Shown here in pieces: positions 13,353-27,200 of a stretch of 64,000 nt of DNA. The notes beneath the pieces are model-generated. The model was not told the DNA's origin. It did no database searches and saw only the letters and a list, made by a program, of their open reading frames with translations. The stretch's first letter is position 1, and each line of letters begins with the position of its first letter. The stretch comes from Xiphophorus maculatus (lineage: Eukaryota > Chordata > Actinopteri > Cyprinodontiformes > Poeciliidae), in NCBI RefSeq assembly GCF_002775205.1, contig NC_036450.1:24268288-24332287 (forward strand). The letters are read 5' to 3'. Made by a program: the position numbers and the translations under genes.

Positions 13353-13815
13353 TTATACGCTGCGTTTCCGTTGACCATTTAATTGCGCAACTTGACATTT
13401 TGAAAATAAATCCGCTAAAGAGAAACACCAATTTTGAAGAAAAAAAATATACATACATTTTTCGGTAAAATGTTTTGCCACTAAGATTATGTTGTTTTTT
13501 GTTTGTTTGTTTTTTTTAATCAAAATTGGTGTATTTGACAAAACTCCAGAGGAAACACTTTTTTTTCGCATCACACAAGTCTCTTGATCAACAACGGGAT
13601 GTTGCTGCCGGCACAAATCATGAAGACGACGACAGGAAGTAGTTGGAGGATGAGGACGCAGCAGTGTGTTCTTGAATGACTTATTGTGTGAGCAAACTTG
13701 GTTGTATGATTTTGTGTGTCTTATTCAATGGAAACGCCGCAATTGCAAATTTTTATTTTTTATTTTTTACATTAGCAGAAATATTGACAATTTTGTGCAC
13801 ATTTGTAATGGAACT
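13353..13815. mobile_element. Dispersed nonautonomous element, copy 2
   Basis: Left end GCTGCGTTTCCGTTGACC and right end CACATTTGTAATGGAAC are imperfect inverted repeats of one another. The body matches the copies at 6540 and 20398, including TTGACATTTTGAAAATAAAT and GACGACAGGAAGTAGTTGG. It has no coding capacity. Confidence 0.75.
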
Positions 13816-16800
13816 GATGACCTTAAAAAAAAGCATGTTGGAGACCCTCTCAGATCAAAAGCGCAATAGGACGTCTGTTGAATTTATGTGAATAAAACCA
13901 GGTCATTTTCAATTGTACTACATTAGTATCAAAAAGTAAATAAGGCATAACAAACATGATAGCATGAATTTATATGGAGAGAGGCGGGGCATCCTGATCT
14001 GGCTGTTCTAAACATAGATCTGACTTTTTCCACATTTTTTCCATTATTTTATCATTAATTTCAGACATACTGTAAGAGAAGAGTTCTGCCAGTGCACCAT
14101 TTACCCCCAGGGTTACCAAAGTAACCGTTGGTCCCAATTTAACTTCTACAAGGTAAATTTAGTGATAAACTATCAGCTTCTTTGCTAAATATTGTCTTTT
14201 TTAACTTCAGACACAGAATTGGTATTATGGTACATCGTTTTTTGGTATGCCAACTCATTCTGTGCTTCTCTTCCCCATATAAATATATATAAAGTTTCCC
14301 CCATAAATATTTGATATGAATCAATGATTTGTGTTGGTTGATGGCTGATGAATTTCAGGAAGTATTCATCTGAATAATAAGCGAGTTTTAAACTTTTAAC
14401 TTTGTCTCCATCAACTCAGACAGAGACCATAAACTGCTTTTTAACCAAACGGTCTTTATTTTATGGACGTACTTTATGGTCTGTATTTATGGTCTTTATT
14501 TTGTTGAGCGTACAAATACGGGAAACGGTGGGTTTATACGTTACGTTCAGTTAGTTGGGCAACAAAGTGGCTTAGAAAGTTGCTGAATAAACCGACAAGC
14601 TCATTGGTGACTAAAAATGAAAAGCAGTTTTGTTTTACAAGATTGAGCATTTTTCTTGTTCCTTCTAACTTGTTGATTACTGCCATATTATTATTATGTT
14701 GTGGATTTTTAATATTGGTAAACCCCAGGTCTTCTTCGTAAGAGTGACTTGTGGACAATTAAGTTAAGTTTTTTTTCCTCTATTAAGATAAGTAGTTCTG
14801 TTTTTTAACCCAAGCTACTGCTGCAGCTACACAACCTACTATAACACAGCTAAAATGGAGGGAAACTGATTTTAGCAGCTAGTTGCATGTGTTGTCTTTC
14901 GTTGCCAAATGAAAACAAAAGTTAACCATTATGCAACATAATTCAACTATATAACTAGAAGAATCAATTAGCCTCTAAAGCCACCAAAAGTAACAGATTG
15001 TTGGGAGAATTTTATCTAGTTAGCTTAAAAATGTTAGCCAGCTTTACTGTTATTTGAAACTAATGAGGAAATGAGGAAATGAACGAGAGTTTCTGTTCAA
15101 CTTTAACATATAAGCAATCAGGTTCCAAGGCTGTCTTTTCAATATGAAATTTAAGATTCAACTTTTGCATCATTGGTTATTTATTTCTGTCATAGAAAGC
15201 TTAACTTTACGACACTTAAATTTTAGCTAAAGAGCCAGTTGGAAAAATACTCAAGTTTGGCATTTATCTACTCATCTTTAACTAGTTGTAGTTTGTCAGC
15301 TTGTACAGGAAGCCATTTTTGTATTAGCGGTAACTTTAGTCCAATACTTTCTCCGCCAAGACACATTCACTTATTTTGTTATTTATATACACCTTTAAGT
15401 ATTTTAAGTCTTTTTCTGCTCAGCCAGCATTTCTTTTCTGTAATTCATAATTAATTTTCATGATTCATTTTCACAGAAGCAAACAATATGTCTGTACGAA
15501 GAGGCCAGTAGAGAAATTTCAAGCTACTGTCATTTCCTGTCTTAACATAACTTCTATTTAGTAGGATTAACACTTGTGTAAAATGTTTTAATATAATATG
15601 GAACAGATGCAATAAATATTTAAGTGGGCAAAACTGACTTTTTCCACAGTTTTAGGACAGAAAATTGTTGTAGCGCCGAAGAAATCTCGATGCTGGTGTT
15701 CAAGCATTGAGGAATAAAGATTTAATATGCAAATAAAAGGACTGGTGCATCTGGTTTGTTTTTATGGGAAGATATGTGTTTTCAGCTTCGGGATTCAAGC
15801 ATAAAGTTGTCTTAACCGAGAAAACTGAATTTTGCAGGGCTTCACCAATCAGACATGCTAAAAATTTAAAGTTTTTGTCAAATACATCTAATCTTTTTGA
15901 GATTTCTGAATATGTTGATTCCCTCCACCCAATTTTGATCCACTTCTTGTTGTGTGTCTTCACCTCCAGTGAGAGAGACTTTCAGACAAAGGCCTTGTGA
16001 CAGGAAGGGTAGAGCTGTAAAGCTGTGATGAGTTGAATATCCTGCCCTCTGGTGGCCACAAAGGGTTTACTTTTCACTTTATATGGATGGGAAAAAAAAA
16101 ATAAAAATTAGCATGTAGAATCAAACGAAGAAACAGAACATCTTTTTCATGTTAATGACTTTAATTACTAAAGAAACAGGTTTGAATTGGAGTCATGATG
16201 CTTTTGTTACATCCAGACATCCAGCCTGTCAGAGTACAGACATGATAAAAGAGAAATATTGAGCTGCTTTGTCTGGACTTCCCTTTAATTCTGTTATTGT
16301 CCTTCCAGGCTTAATTATGTGAAAAAAAGAGAGAAATTGCTTAATTGCACACACACACAAACACACTTGCCTTTATCATCGTGTTTCTTGCTGTATAGCA
16401 TTCTTGTCCTTTTACAATAATTTATTCCGGCTCTCTGAGGAGCGTAAATAAGGATAAAGTGCTGTCACTATTAAAACACACAGCTTATCTCACTGCAGCG
16501 AATGAAACACAAACTGTAAAAACACAAAAAATATAAAACAAAATAAAAACTGCATACTTCTCATCCAAAATAGTTTATCTCCTATGCGACTTTTCCAGAT
16601 GTCTGCACTGCCGTGCTGAAAATGATCCATTCAGAGGACAGCGACATGGTGTTGGCTCTGTATTACGTGGTCTACAACTTTGTAGATTTGAGCTTTTTTT
16701 TTTTTCCCAGGACTTGTGTAAAAGTAGTGCAACACGGAGAAACATCTGCATGAAATCATGAAATAAAGCGGATATAAAACAGAATGTTTTGGTTAAGTCG

Positions 16801-18207
16801 GCGAAACTAAAGCCAACCGTTTCAATTTTAATGTTTTAGGGTTAGTTTTGCAAAGTTTGGCACCGGACGCTGGGGCCGATTTGGCATCGTTGGAGTTGCA
16901 GAAGTATATTAGTGGAGGGTTATTTTATATATCCAGATACAACTGGTAGAAAAGTATTGCTAATTGACGGAGAAAATGGTTATTTTCATAGTGAGTCAAA
17001 ACAAAAAGAACGAATAACATTTTCTATGGAATCATATTTCTGCCAAGAAAATCCGATGTCACAAAATTTTTATGTTAAATATCACATCGAGGCTACATAA
17101 GCTATCTCAAAATTATTAATTATTATACTGCAATTCTATGACAAAGCTACAGTGATTGATTTGAATGCTATATGTTTTAAGGAGAAACCTAAATCCACTT
17201 TTACTGCTGAAGTTAGACGAGAAAATAAAAATCACTCCCACAAAACAAAAGTGTCAACTGTACATGTTTATGGTTTTAGTAGGGCAAGCACACAAACCCT
17301 ATTAATGTTTTTGACTCTACAACGATTTAAAAACCCTTGTCCTCTTTGTTTTACTAAAATATTATTACTGTTATGTATAAATTACAAGATTTTAATGTAA
17401 AAAATCTGCTGACTCAGGGATATGGCATGTATTTAGGTCTTTTAATCAGAACTAAGGAGGTTGCTTAAGGCAACTTAATGAGATAAGATCTCCTAAATTT
17501 AATTTCTTATGCTAAAAAAAAAAAAGACGTCGATGGTATAATAGAATAATCTCAATCATGGCATAAAGCCAAAGTTTGCCATTTTTATCATTTGTTTTTG
17601 AGTTTTAGTTTACTGGTTTGACATGGCCTCACCTTCACTCATTCACGCCGTTTTCTTTGCAGAAATGGCCTCCAGTATCTCCATTGTGCTTCTCCTGGTG
17701 CTGGAGCCGATTTAAATCATGATTAGACGCAGAGTCGATCCGTGGAGCCGCTCAGAAGTCGCTAAATGCTGGTGGTGATCACATGTCGGGACCAATGTCG
17801 TGGCTGGAAACGTTAAAATACCGTAAAACTAAACTGTGTCAAATTTCCCCTCGCAGCTTCACCTTCTACTGATAAAAAAAATTAAAAATCTGGAAAACTT
17901 CCTTTTTTCAGTCGAAATGAATTTGCTTGACGCTCCCATCTCGTCTTCTCGTCAACATCCACCCTCTCCATCCTTCAACGTGGGTCAACCACCTTCCTGG
18001 TAAAACTAAAACACTTTCTGGCATTTCAAAGCTGCGCAGTCTCCAAACTGACAACGTATCGTCTCTTATGTATTTAAATAAACCTCTTGATGCATTTCTC
18101 CGAGAAGATCCTCTCGTTTCTTGCACGGCCCCTCAGGTTGAAGCACAGAATGAGTCTGTCGCGGTAGTTTGATGTGCGTGGGGAGGAGTGGAGTGTTTTC
18201 CTTCATC
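13816..18207. other. Intergenic region between kmt5a and rilpl1
   Basis: Convergent 3' flank of the two genes. Only AT-rich, chance-length ORFs are visible, for example 16912-17100 on the plus strand, which resembles nothing I know. A short CA-rich stretch occurs near 16350. The rilpl1 3'UTR probably occupies the right part. Confidence 0.5.
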
Positions 18208-21200
18208 CTACAGATGCTGCAGAGCCTCCTGGGCTTGTTCTGTGTACACGTCGTCTTTCTGCATCCAGGATCCGAAGCCGCCACCAATTCCGGCGTCGAT
18301 GTGCGCGCCCCGCTGCGCGCCCCGCTGCTTGTCGCGTGAAAAGAAGCTAAACCTGAAGAGACGAGACAGAGAGGTTTAAAACACCGTCACGTCTGTGAGG
18401 TCAGGAACTGATTGAAACATGAAAAGCGGTGTTAGGAGTTAGGGTAACAGTGCTGTTAATGTCGCCCCCTTCAGGGCTCTTTGGGGATAGGGTTTAGTAG
18501 TGGTTTTAGATCTCGTTTAAATTTCATAGTAAAAAACAGCAAAAACTAAGTGAAAAAAATATGGTGTTTAGGGGAAATTCATTAGGAAAAATGTTGCAAA
18601 TGATGTAAAATATCTGATATAACTGTTTTTATTGCTCTCCGACTACTGAAAGACCTAGAAGCAGCTGCAGAATCATTATTTAACTTGGTTCATGCAGATA
18701 ATATGGAACAAAATCCAACAAATATCCATTCCCACTACTGGAGCTATTTTTAAAAATGACTAAATTAATCGAATGGTTTATGTGACTGAAAGTAAGAGGA
18801 GATGCTTAGGCCAAATAGAAAAAGAATACTCCTCATTTCTTTTTCTTTTTCTTCCAAAATTATGACTTTTTTAGGGAAATTATGAAAAAAAAGTCAAAAT
18901 TATGTGACTTCAGTCAGAATTTTGTCATTGAAATCTGAATTTGGAGATTTTTTTTTTTTTTTAGAATTTCAAGAAAAAACAGTCTGAATTTTCCGATTAG
19001 TCCAAAAGAGAAAAGAAAGAAGGTCAGAATTCTGAAATTAAAGTACAAATTGTAAGAGCCAGAACCCTTACAAAAAGTCAAATTAAAGTCTGAATTGTAA
19101 GAAACACAAAGTCAGAATATTAATATTTAAGTCTGAATTCTGAGAGAATTTTTTTAATTCAGAGAAAATAGTGAGAATTTTTAGATTAATGTCAAAATTC
19201 TAAGAAAAATAGTCAGAATCCTGACAAAAAAATGTCAAAATCTTGAGGATAAAGTCTGAATTCTAAGAAACTTCTGATTAAAGTCATCGTATTTTGCAGT
19301 GACCCTAATGCACTCGTGCTGCGAACCCATTAAAAACACTTCTGGACACTGGCTATGTGGTTGTTAAATGCTACAAATTCTCCACAAATTACGATTTACG
19401 GTTTAGGTATAATGTCTCTCAGAGCCAAACTGCTAAATACGTCATACGTTTTGTCAGCAACACTTAACATCAGTGATACTTCCTGTTTCCACCCAACTGC
19501 TTTCAGTCTAGCTGCTGCTTTAAGATGAGGAACATTATTCCATCCACTATGGAGGATCTCGTAGTGAAACAGTCCCACGGCATAATGCTGCCATCACCAC
19601 CAGCATTATCATCTCTTGATTTAGAGATGATGGCTCCTCAGTCCCAGTGAAAGGAACTTTTGGACAATTCCAACCAGTTTCATCATGACAGATCACCAAG
19701 CGAAGTCCATGAGGACATGAGTGAGAGAGTCCAACATCAGTGTCTGACCTCACCAATGCTCTTCTGTGAGATTCTTTGACTCATTGACACTTAAAATGCT
19801 TTAATTAAATATCCTACAGTGATCTTGTCTGTTAGATCTCTCAGAGGCCTAAAAGATTGGAAAGTTGTAGCATTTATTTTGAATTAATCAATGTAGATTT
19901 TACTGTGAACCCTATAAATGGATCAGTGCAAACATTAGAAGGAGATTCACTAAAGAACATAAGGCCAAAGTGATTAAGTTGGTCAGTTCTACTGAATTAT
20001 TCAGTGAGCTGCAGAGAGATCGAGTGAAACAACAAAACTAACACCTATTCTGACTGGCTGATTTCATTATTTTTTTAAATGATCCATCACAACAGTCAGA
20101 CAGCCCCACAATCAGCCAATCAGAATACTACAAAGGTGAGGCACATGCAGCGGGTGGAGGCTGTTAGCAGGAACCGTGATGGACTGAAAGCCAACAAAAT
20201 AAGGTCATACAAGCGACATGAGGCGTCTGATTGGCTGTAAAGTGGGGTCATCTGGGATCAAACCAGCCGCCACCATCGGCATTATGGCTGTGAAGATCCT
20301 GTTGCACAGAGAGGAGGAGGAGGGTGGGAGTGGGGGAGGGGGTGGGGGATGTAACAAAGGTCATGTCAGAGTTCATTCACACACAAAATGAAACACTAGC
20401 TGCGTTAAAACCGCCATAAAACTGCGCAATTTGGAATTCTGAAAATAAATTTACTGAACGTCAATTTCGGAAAAAAGACAAACAAACGCAAAACCTCAAG
20501 TTTCTCGATAAAACGTGGTTTTTCGGCAGTATCAAAATTAGTGTTTTTTGTAAAACTGCAACAGATTTTTCTTTTTTGCATCACGTGAGTCAACAGCCGG
20601 ATGTTACTGCTGGCGGAAATGATGAAGAAGACGACAGGAAGTGGTAGGAGGATGTTTTGTAATGACTTATGACGTGAACAAACTTACTCACGTATGATTT
20701 TAATTGCGTTTCTAATTTAACGGAAACACCATAATTGTGAAATTGTAGTTTGTTTGGGGTGTTTTTTGTTTACATAAGCGGAATATCGGCAGAGATTTGC
20801 GCGTGTTTCTAGTGGAAACGGAGCTACTGTATTCCTGACTTTGAATATATAGTGCTGTTCTTAAAACCTTTCGTGGTTATTATTAGGTCTCCTGAACGTC
20901 AATAAAGCAAGCATGAAGAGATAATGATGATCTCAAGTACCGAAAAAGCCAACATGTGAGGAGAAGCCGTTTTAAACTGCACATAAAGGCCTTCATTAAC
21001 AACTATTTAAAAAGTCAATCATGTTTGTAAAGTGTAGAAGAAGAGTGTTAGTGACAAACACAGAAAAGGCAACAATGAAAGTGGGAAAAGAATTTCCCAG
21101 ATCGTGAGATTTCTACCTAGTGGCTGCTTACTGTTTAATGTAATGCAGTGGCTACTTACTGTAGATCACTGGGTTTGTTTGGTAGCGATAGTTTTTAGAG

Positions 21201-24200
21201 AACATCAATTTTCCTATGCAGCCACAAAGAGCACTTATTTAGATTTCAGCAAGTTTCACTGTGTAACCTGTTTATTTTCACAGCCAGACAAACGCAGGAA
21301 GAGACTGTCGCTGAGATGACCAATAAAAGGATTTTTTTGGGGTGTGTGTGTGTGTGTGTGTAAGGTTGTGATGTAATATTACAAGCTTGAAATAAAGTTA
21401 TGATCCTGCAGAGCCGCTTCTCTGGGAGATAAATAAACGGCTGAAGCAACAAAACAAAACGACACCCTTTGCTTTGCACATGCAAACTAATCATTTGCCT
21501 TAACGTAGAGCAGGGAGGGAGACTGTGACAGGCTGCTGCCCGCCCTACAGGTCGGGTGTGTTTGTGGGCGTGAAGCTACGACTTACAGTCGCTTGATTCC
21601 CGATTCGGGCTGGGCGGACGACCGAGAACGGGTCCTCAGCTCCGGGGAGGGAGACGGAGAAGGAGTTGCGATGTCATCATCTACTTCATCACTGTGAAAA
21701 GAAACGATTACAATCGTCAAGCACATATGTGTGGAAAATGCAAGACGAAGGTGCTTCCTCTGAATACACTAACAAATCAAGAAAAGCACATGTTGGCAAT
21801 GAACGAAAGCATGTGACAACGTGTTTTTTGATTGTGAAATGGGTGCAGGAAACTAAGTCAGACAGAGCCATATTGTACCAAGTGAAGAAATGAATGAAAC
21901 TTGGACTAGCATCATAGAATACATTGAAGTACACGTGAGTTGAAGAGATCATATCATATGTTGGTCCAGGCATAAGCTAGAAAGAATACACTCCACTCCA
22001 TCTACCTCTTGTAGTACGTCAGCTCCTCCTGCAGTAGGAACACTTTGGACTTCAGCTCATTCCTCTCGTGCAAGACGTCCCTCAGCTCTTGCAGAGTGAA
22101 GCGGGGCCGGTTGGGGTCCTTCGGGTCCAGTCCGCCTGACTCCTCCTCGCACATCGCCTCCTGCCGAGACAGCGGTACATCACAGAGAGTGAACTAAACC
22201 GGCCAGAATGGAAGAAGGAGGAAGCGGGTACGAGGCGAGGATACCTTGGTGAAATATTGGAACACACCAGGCATGTCCTCATCACACATCGCCTCCTGGT
22301 GGCAGATGTTGGACTTCAAGTCAGATATGAGCGTTTTTTGTCTCAAACACGTAATTAGTTTGTCTGTATCTCTTCTGTCATAAAGCTTAAAGCTGCGACG
22401 TGTTTCTCACTTTTAACTCAGCAAACCAGAAACAATCGCATTCGGTTAAAGAAAAACACCTCAAACACATGCAGCTCACTAAGCCATGCAGGAACTGATT
22501 AGAAATGACTCTAATGGATACACGTTTTAAAAGAATAACATCTGAAATCATATGTTTAATTGCAATTTTTTTCTAATTCCATCAGTTTTCCAATTTTTAA
22601 ATGGGCATTACTTTTTCATTTATGACAAAATAAACGAACACTAAGCTGAGGCCACATGACGGAAGAAATAAGGAAAACCGTTTTCTGCGAACAAAATGAT
22701 GCAATTTCCGTTGATCAGTCAGAGTCGATCTCGGCACTTCAGATGAAGTATGTGGGGAGTTCACAGAACTACAGTACATGCTGGTCTTGTATCTGTCCGT
22801 CTTTACGTTCTTAAACATCAATATGTCCCAGAGACTGGAAAAGTGTTACATTTTCTTTTGGCAAAAAAGAGGTATTGATTTTTTTTTTTTTTTTTGGCAA
22901 AAATGACTTATTTTAGGAATACTTCTGCTACTATTGTAGCAGTCATGTAACATAATTTTCATGACTAATCTGCTGAAAATGGCTGATTTTTATTGCTGTG
23001 TATGTTTTGGTGGGTGGGCTTGTTGGTGGAGAAATGATGTCTATTATTTTCAACAGGGAAACGTGTTTCCATATTCAGATCTATTTTAACCAATTTCATT
23101 TGAGGTTCAGAGTTTCCACGGAATATTTTACTGATGTGATATTTCCATCTCTAGATGAGCTCCTTTGTTCTTTCTGTTGCACGCTGGGAGTTTCCAACAA
23201 ACACAGAGATAATTAAATATAACGTCTAAAAATAAATCGTCTAACATTTCTAAAAGTGTATTGCTGCCTAAAACACTTGCTAAAAAAAAAATCCCCCACT
23301 TGTTTCATTTTGGTTGGAACATGAACCAGCCTTTCAGGGTTTGTTGATCACTGAAACAACAACTTCAAGTGCCGTCTGAGGTTGAGTCGTCATGCTGATC
23401 TACATTTGGAGGTATCGTCAGTGCAGTCATCTAAAAGTTCTCACCCGCTTGGCTGGAAAGGAAAACCCAAATCCCTGCTGACCCGTGTTAGTTTTCAGAC
23501 TGCCATGCAGAGCCACTGCGCCTGCCTCACGCCGTCGTCGTCGGTGAGAAAACTAAATTTCACGCCAGCCTGCATTACCCAAAGCAACGCAGCTTCGTCC
23601 TCGGCCTCCTCATCTTCACGTCCTTCTGAGCTGAGGAAGGAAGGATGGGTCTGTGGAGGCGGCCCGAAGCCCCCCGGCGTCAGCCGGCAGGCGCCCGCTC
23701 TGTCTGACCAACCCTCAGCGCTCAAAACCACTTCGGCGCTCTTATCCCGCTGGCGAAGTGAAAAACACTTGATTATTCCCCAAACAGTCTCTGAGGTAAA
23801 TGTGACGGGAGATCTTCAGCAGAACGTTTCTGCGCATCGACTTAAAGCTGCAGGATTTCGTTTACATTTTTAAAAACCACCACTGTGTCGAGACAGTACA
23901 AGATGAAACAGATGAACTGTGTCCCAATGCCTCCTGTAGAAATCCATCGTCCAGTCAAAAACAACCAATCAGAGCCAAGAGGAGGGTCTTAGCACTGTCA
24001 ATCACCCTCATGGATACAACGCTCACACCTCGCCCTTGCTCTTTGCTAGGCCACTGCTTGTTCTGACATGAATGCTAAGGCTAGTTAGCCTGGCGGCGGA
24101 TATAAAGTTCTCCAGGAATGACGTCTTGCTTTTCCGCCATTAGCACATTTAGCAGCGTGTATGCGAGCTTAACTGACAGCGCTGACAGACCCTCCTCCTG

Positions 24201-27200
24201 GCTGTGACTGGTTGCTTTTGACCAGGAGCGTTGCATTCATGGGAGGAGTTTTATTTTTTCACTATTTCACATAGTAGCGTGACATAGTGACAGTTTTAAG
24301 AAATATGTACAAAACTGCGTTTATAAAAGTTGCATGAGGCAGCTTTAAACATAAGTTGAGGTTATATTATGGAAACACATAAAAAACAGCAAAGCTAAGG
24401 AGAAAAACCTTGAGGAGTTCATGGAGGAAACACATCTTTTTGCTGTTGGATTTTGGTAATCTACCACAGCTGAAAGAAGTCACTTTATTTGTCTCGTTAA
24501 ACCGCCGACAATGAAATTCAACCACGAGCCAATATTTAAATTCGAAACGTCTCAGAGTTGTCCCTGATATATTTAAAAGCATCTGTCAGCCTGAACTCGG
24601 TGGGAACAGGACCTCTGTGCGTCTCTCACCTCTGCTGGTGATGGGGGCTGAGGCTCCTCGGGGCTCTGAGCCGTCGGCTCTCCGTGGAGACGCTCCCGTA
24701 GGCGCGCCACTTCCTGCCGCAGGGCGCAGACTTCCTGCGCCTGTGCCTGGGCGCCGGCCTCCAGCTCCACCTTCTGCCCGATCAGCGCTTTGCCCTGAGC
24801 CTCCACCACGGAGATCTTGTGCCGCAGGTCGTGGTTGATTTTCATGAGGCGAGACTGCTGCTGCTGGAGCTGCGGGAGGGAAAGACGGAGTTGTGGGAAG
24901 GAGACGCGCCCTCTGACTGCGCGCTCGCAGTTCACCACTAAACTACAACCCAACTGGTTCTTTGCCAAAACAGCTGGCAGTGAATCCCAAGCACTTCCGA
25001 TGCTTGTTAAATTTTGCTGGACGATAAATTGTCCCAGAAGTTATCATTATGAATGATAATGTTGTTTTGAGATTGTTTTCAACCAATATGGTGCTAATGC
25101 AATGATAATGCAATAACATATTCTCAAAGATCAATAAACTTTAAATTCTAATGAACGTTTGACACGGGAGCTTGTTTTCAATATACAAAATAAACAAACA
25201 AAACAAGAGAAATAATAATTAAAATGAATTATGAAGTCTTTGTAAACACAAGTGTCCTTCAAAAAAAGGGGATAGTTACAATCTGTAGGATAATCCAGAA
25301 CAAATTCGCTGGTTGAGATTATGTACACTACAGTGTTACATGCATGAGGCCATAGCAGAAAGTTAACTTTAACTGCCAATCAAACGTAAGGCAGATATGC
25401 AACAATGTGGAGGGGGTATAAAAAAAAAAATTTATGCCAACGTTGTACAAAACCAAAATCTTACCATGTATATTTGATCTAGTCTTTAGAGCAAATATCT
25501 TAATTCATTTGAAATAAGAAAATCTAACTTACAAATGATTTTTCAGCAAGATATAGGAGCTTGTTTTAAGTCAATAAATCCTTAATATTGATGAAGATGT
25601 ACTAGTTCCACTGGCAGATTTTTCACTAAAAAAACATTTTTTTCCATGTTATGCGTGAAATGATCTGCTAGTGGATCTAGCACTTTTTCATCAATACTCA
25701 GGAATTATTAACGTAAAACAAGCCCCTGTATCTTTCTAAAAAACAGTCACTTGTAAGTTATTTCAGTCTTTTCCCCCCCAAGTATTCTAGAGATATTTCT
25801 AGAGATATTCTCGCTAGAAACTAGACAAAGCTACATGGTAAGATGTTTTGCGGTGCACGTTTTTCCTGCTGTTCTCTGCGACGCCCCTCCGGAGAGGAAG
25901 TGGCCTTACTGCTTCCACGTCCTCGTTCTTCAGCGTCAGCTCGCGGTCCTTCGCTCGAATCTCGTCCCTCTGCTTGTCCACCACCTCCTTCAACTTCATC
26001 ATCACCTGCTTCTCCCTCTCCGTCATACCTGGACACCATGAAGAGAGCAGCGGTGTGTTGGACTGCAAATTGAGAAGATTTATTTCTGACTTTTTCTTTT
26101 AATCCCCAGTGTTTGTTGCCAGAGAGAGAGAGAGGGGGGGAGGTTAGCTGCGGAGGCCGATTTGTGTGCGAGTCTGGCAGGTGTTCCCCAGCACTGAGGC
26201 TGGTTTGTCCGGCGGGGCCTCAGGATCACTGCGGCCTCTGTGTGGGACGACGAAGAGGTCGAGACGAGGCGGACACAGAGAAGGCTTTCTTTGTGCGTGC
26301 CTCTGTGCGAGGCCGTCGAGCGAAGAACCCAGAGACATGTAGCTGGTTTGGGGTTTTTTTGTTGTTTTTTTTTTTTTTTTTTTTTTTTTTTGAAGAGAAA
26401 ATGTAAAATTCCACAACGTGAAAATACAAAATTGACCTTTCCGGGTCATAACCCTCAAACAACAAAAGGAATCCAGGAGTTTTAAAAGAACAAAGCATTT
26501 CTTTTAAATGTGTGGAAAACAACTTCTGTAGAGAAATGAAAGAGAACTGGGTTTATTCCAGGCATCAACTTTAAAACAGGAAACAACAACATTAGTATTC
26601 TTATTTACAAGATTAATATGATATATTGGCATGGATTAGCTAGCGATATAAACTTACACGGTTTTGGTTGGACAAAAACGCTGCAAAGTTTTTCACCTTT
26701 TGTCTTTGGGCGACACTTCAGCAACTGAAGCTTTGAGTCCAATTTTCATCTCGTTGTGTTTTAATAAATCATTAAAATGTTATTCATCTCCATTATGAGT
26801 GAACGGAAACTATCGTTTCCCACTTGAATGAACAGGTGCAAACATTTCCACTGTCCAAAAGAAACAGAAGAATTTTATTCTCAGTGCATTGAAGTACTCT
26901 GAAGTAATAAGATCAAGTCGGTTAAACAAACATGAACTCTGAATGTCTCGACATATTATGTGATAAGGAGGATTCTAGTAGTTTTGGGTTTTTCATTGTA
27001 GTTTAGTTTTATTTCGTTGTGACTTTTTGTCGGCCTATTTCATTTAGACTTAGTTTTCAGAATGCGTTTGCGAGTTTTTGTTAGTTATTATTAGCTCAAT
27101 GTTGTTTAGTTTTAATTTAGTCTTTATTAGTCGTCTCAGTTTTTTCAGACTTTGGTTAATTTTTCTGGTTCAGAATTCAAAAAGGTCAAAGGGTTGCATT

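Noticed and set aside
16912-17400. Two adjacent plus-strand ORFs (62 and 82 codons) in the kmt5a-rilpl1 gap
   Set aside because: AT-rich, unlike any family I know, no splice or promoter context. Length is within chance for this composition.
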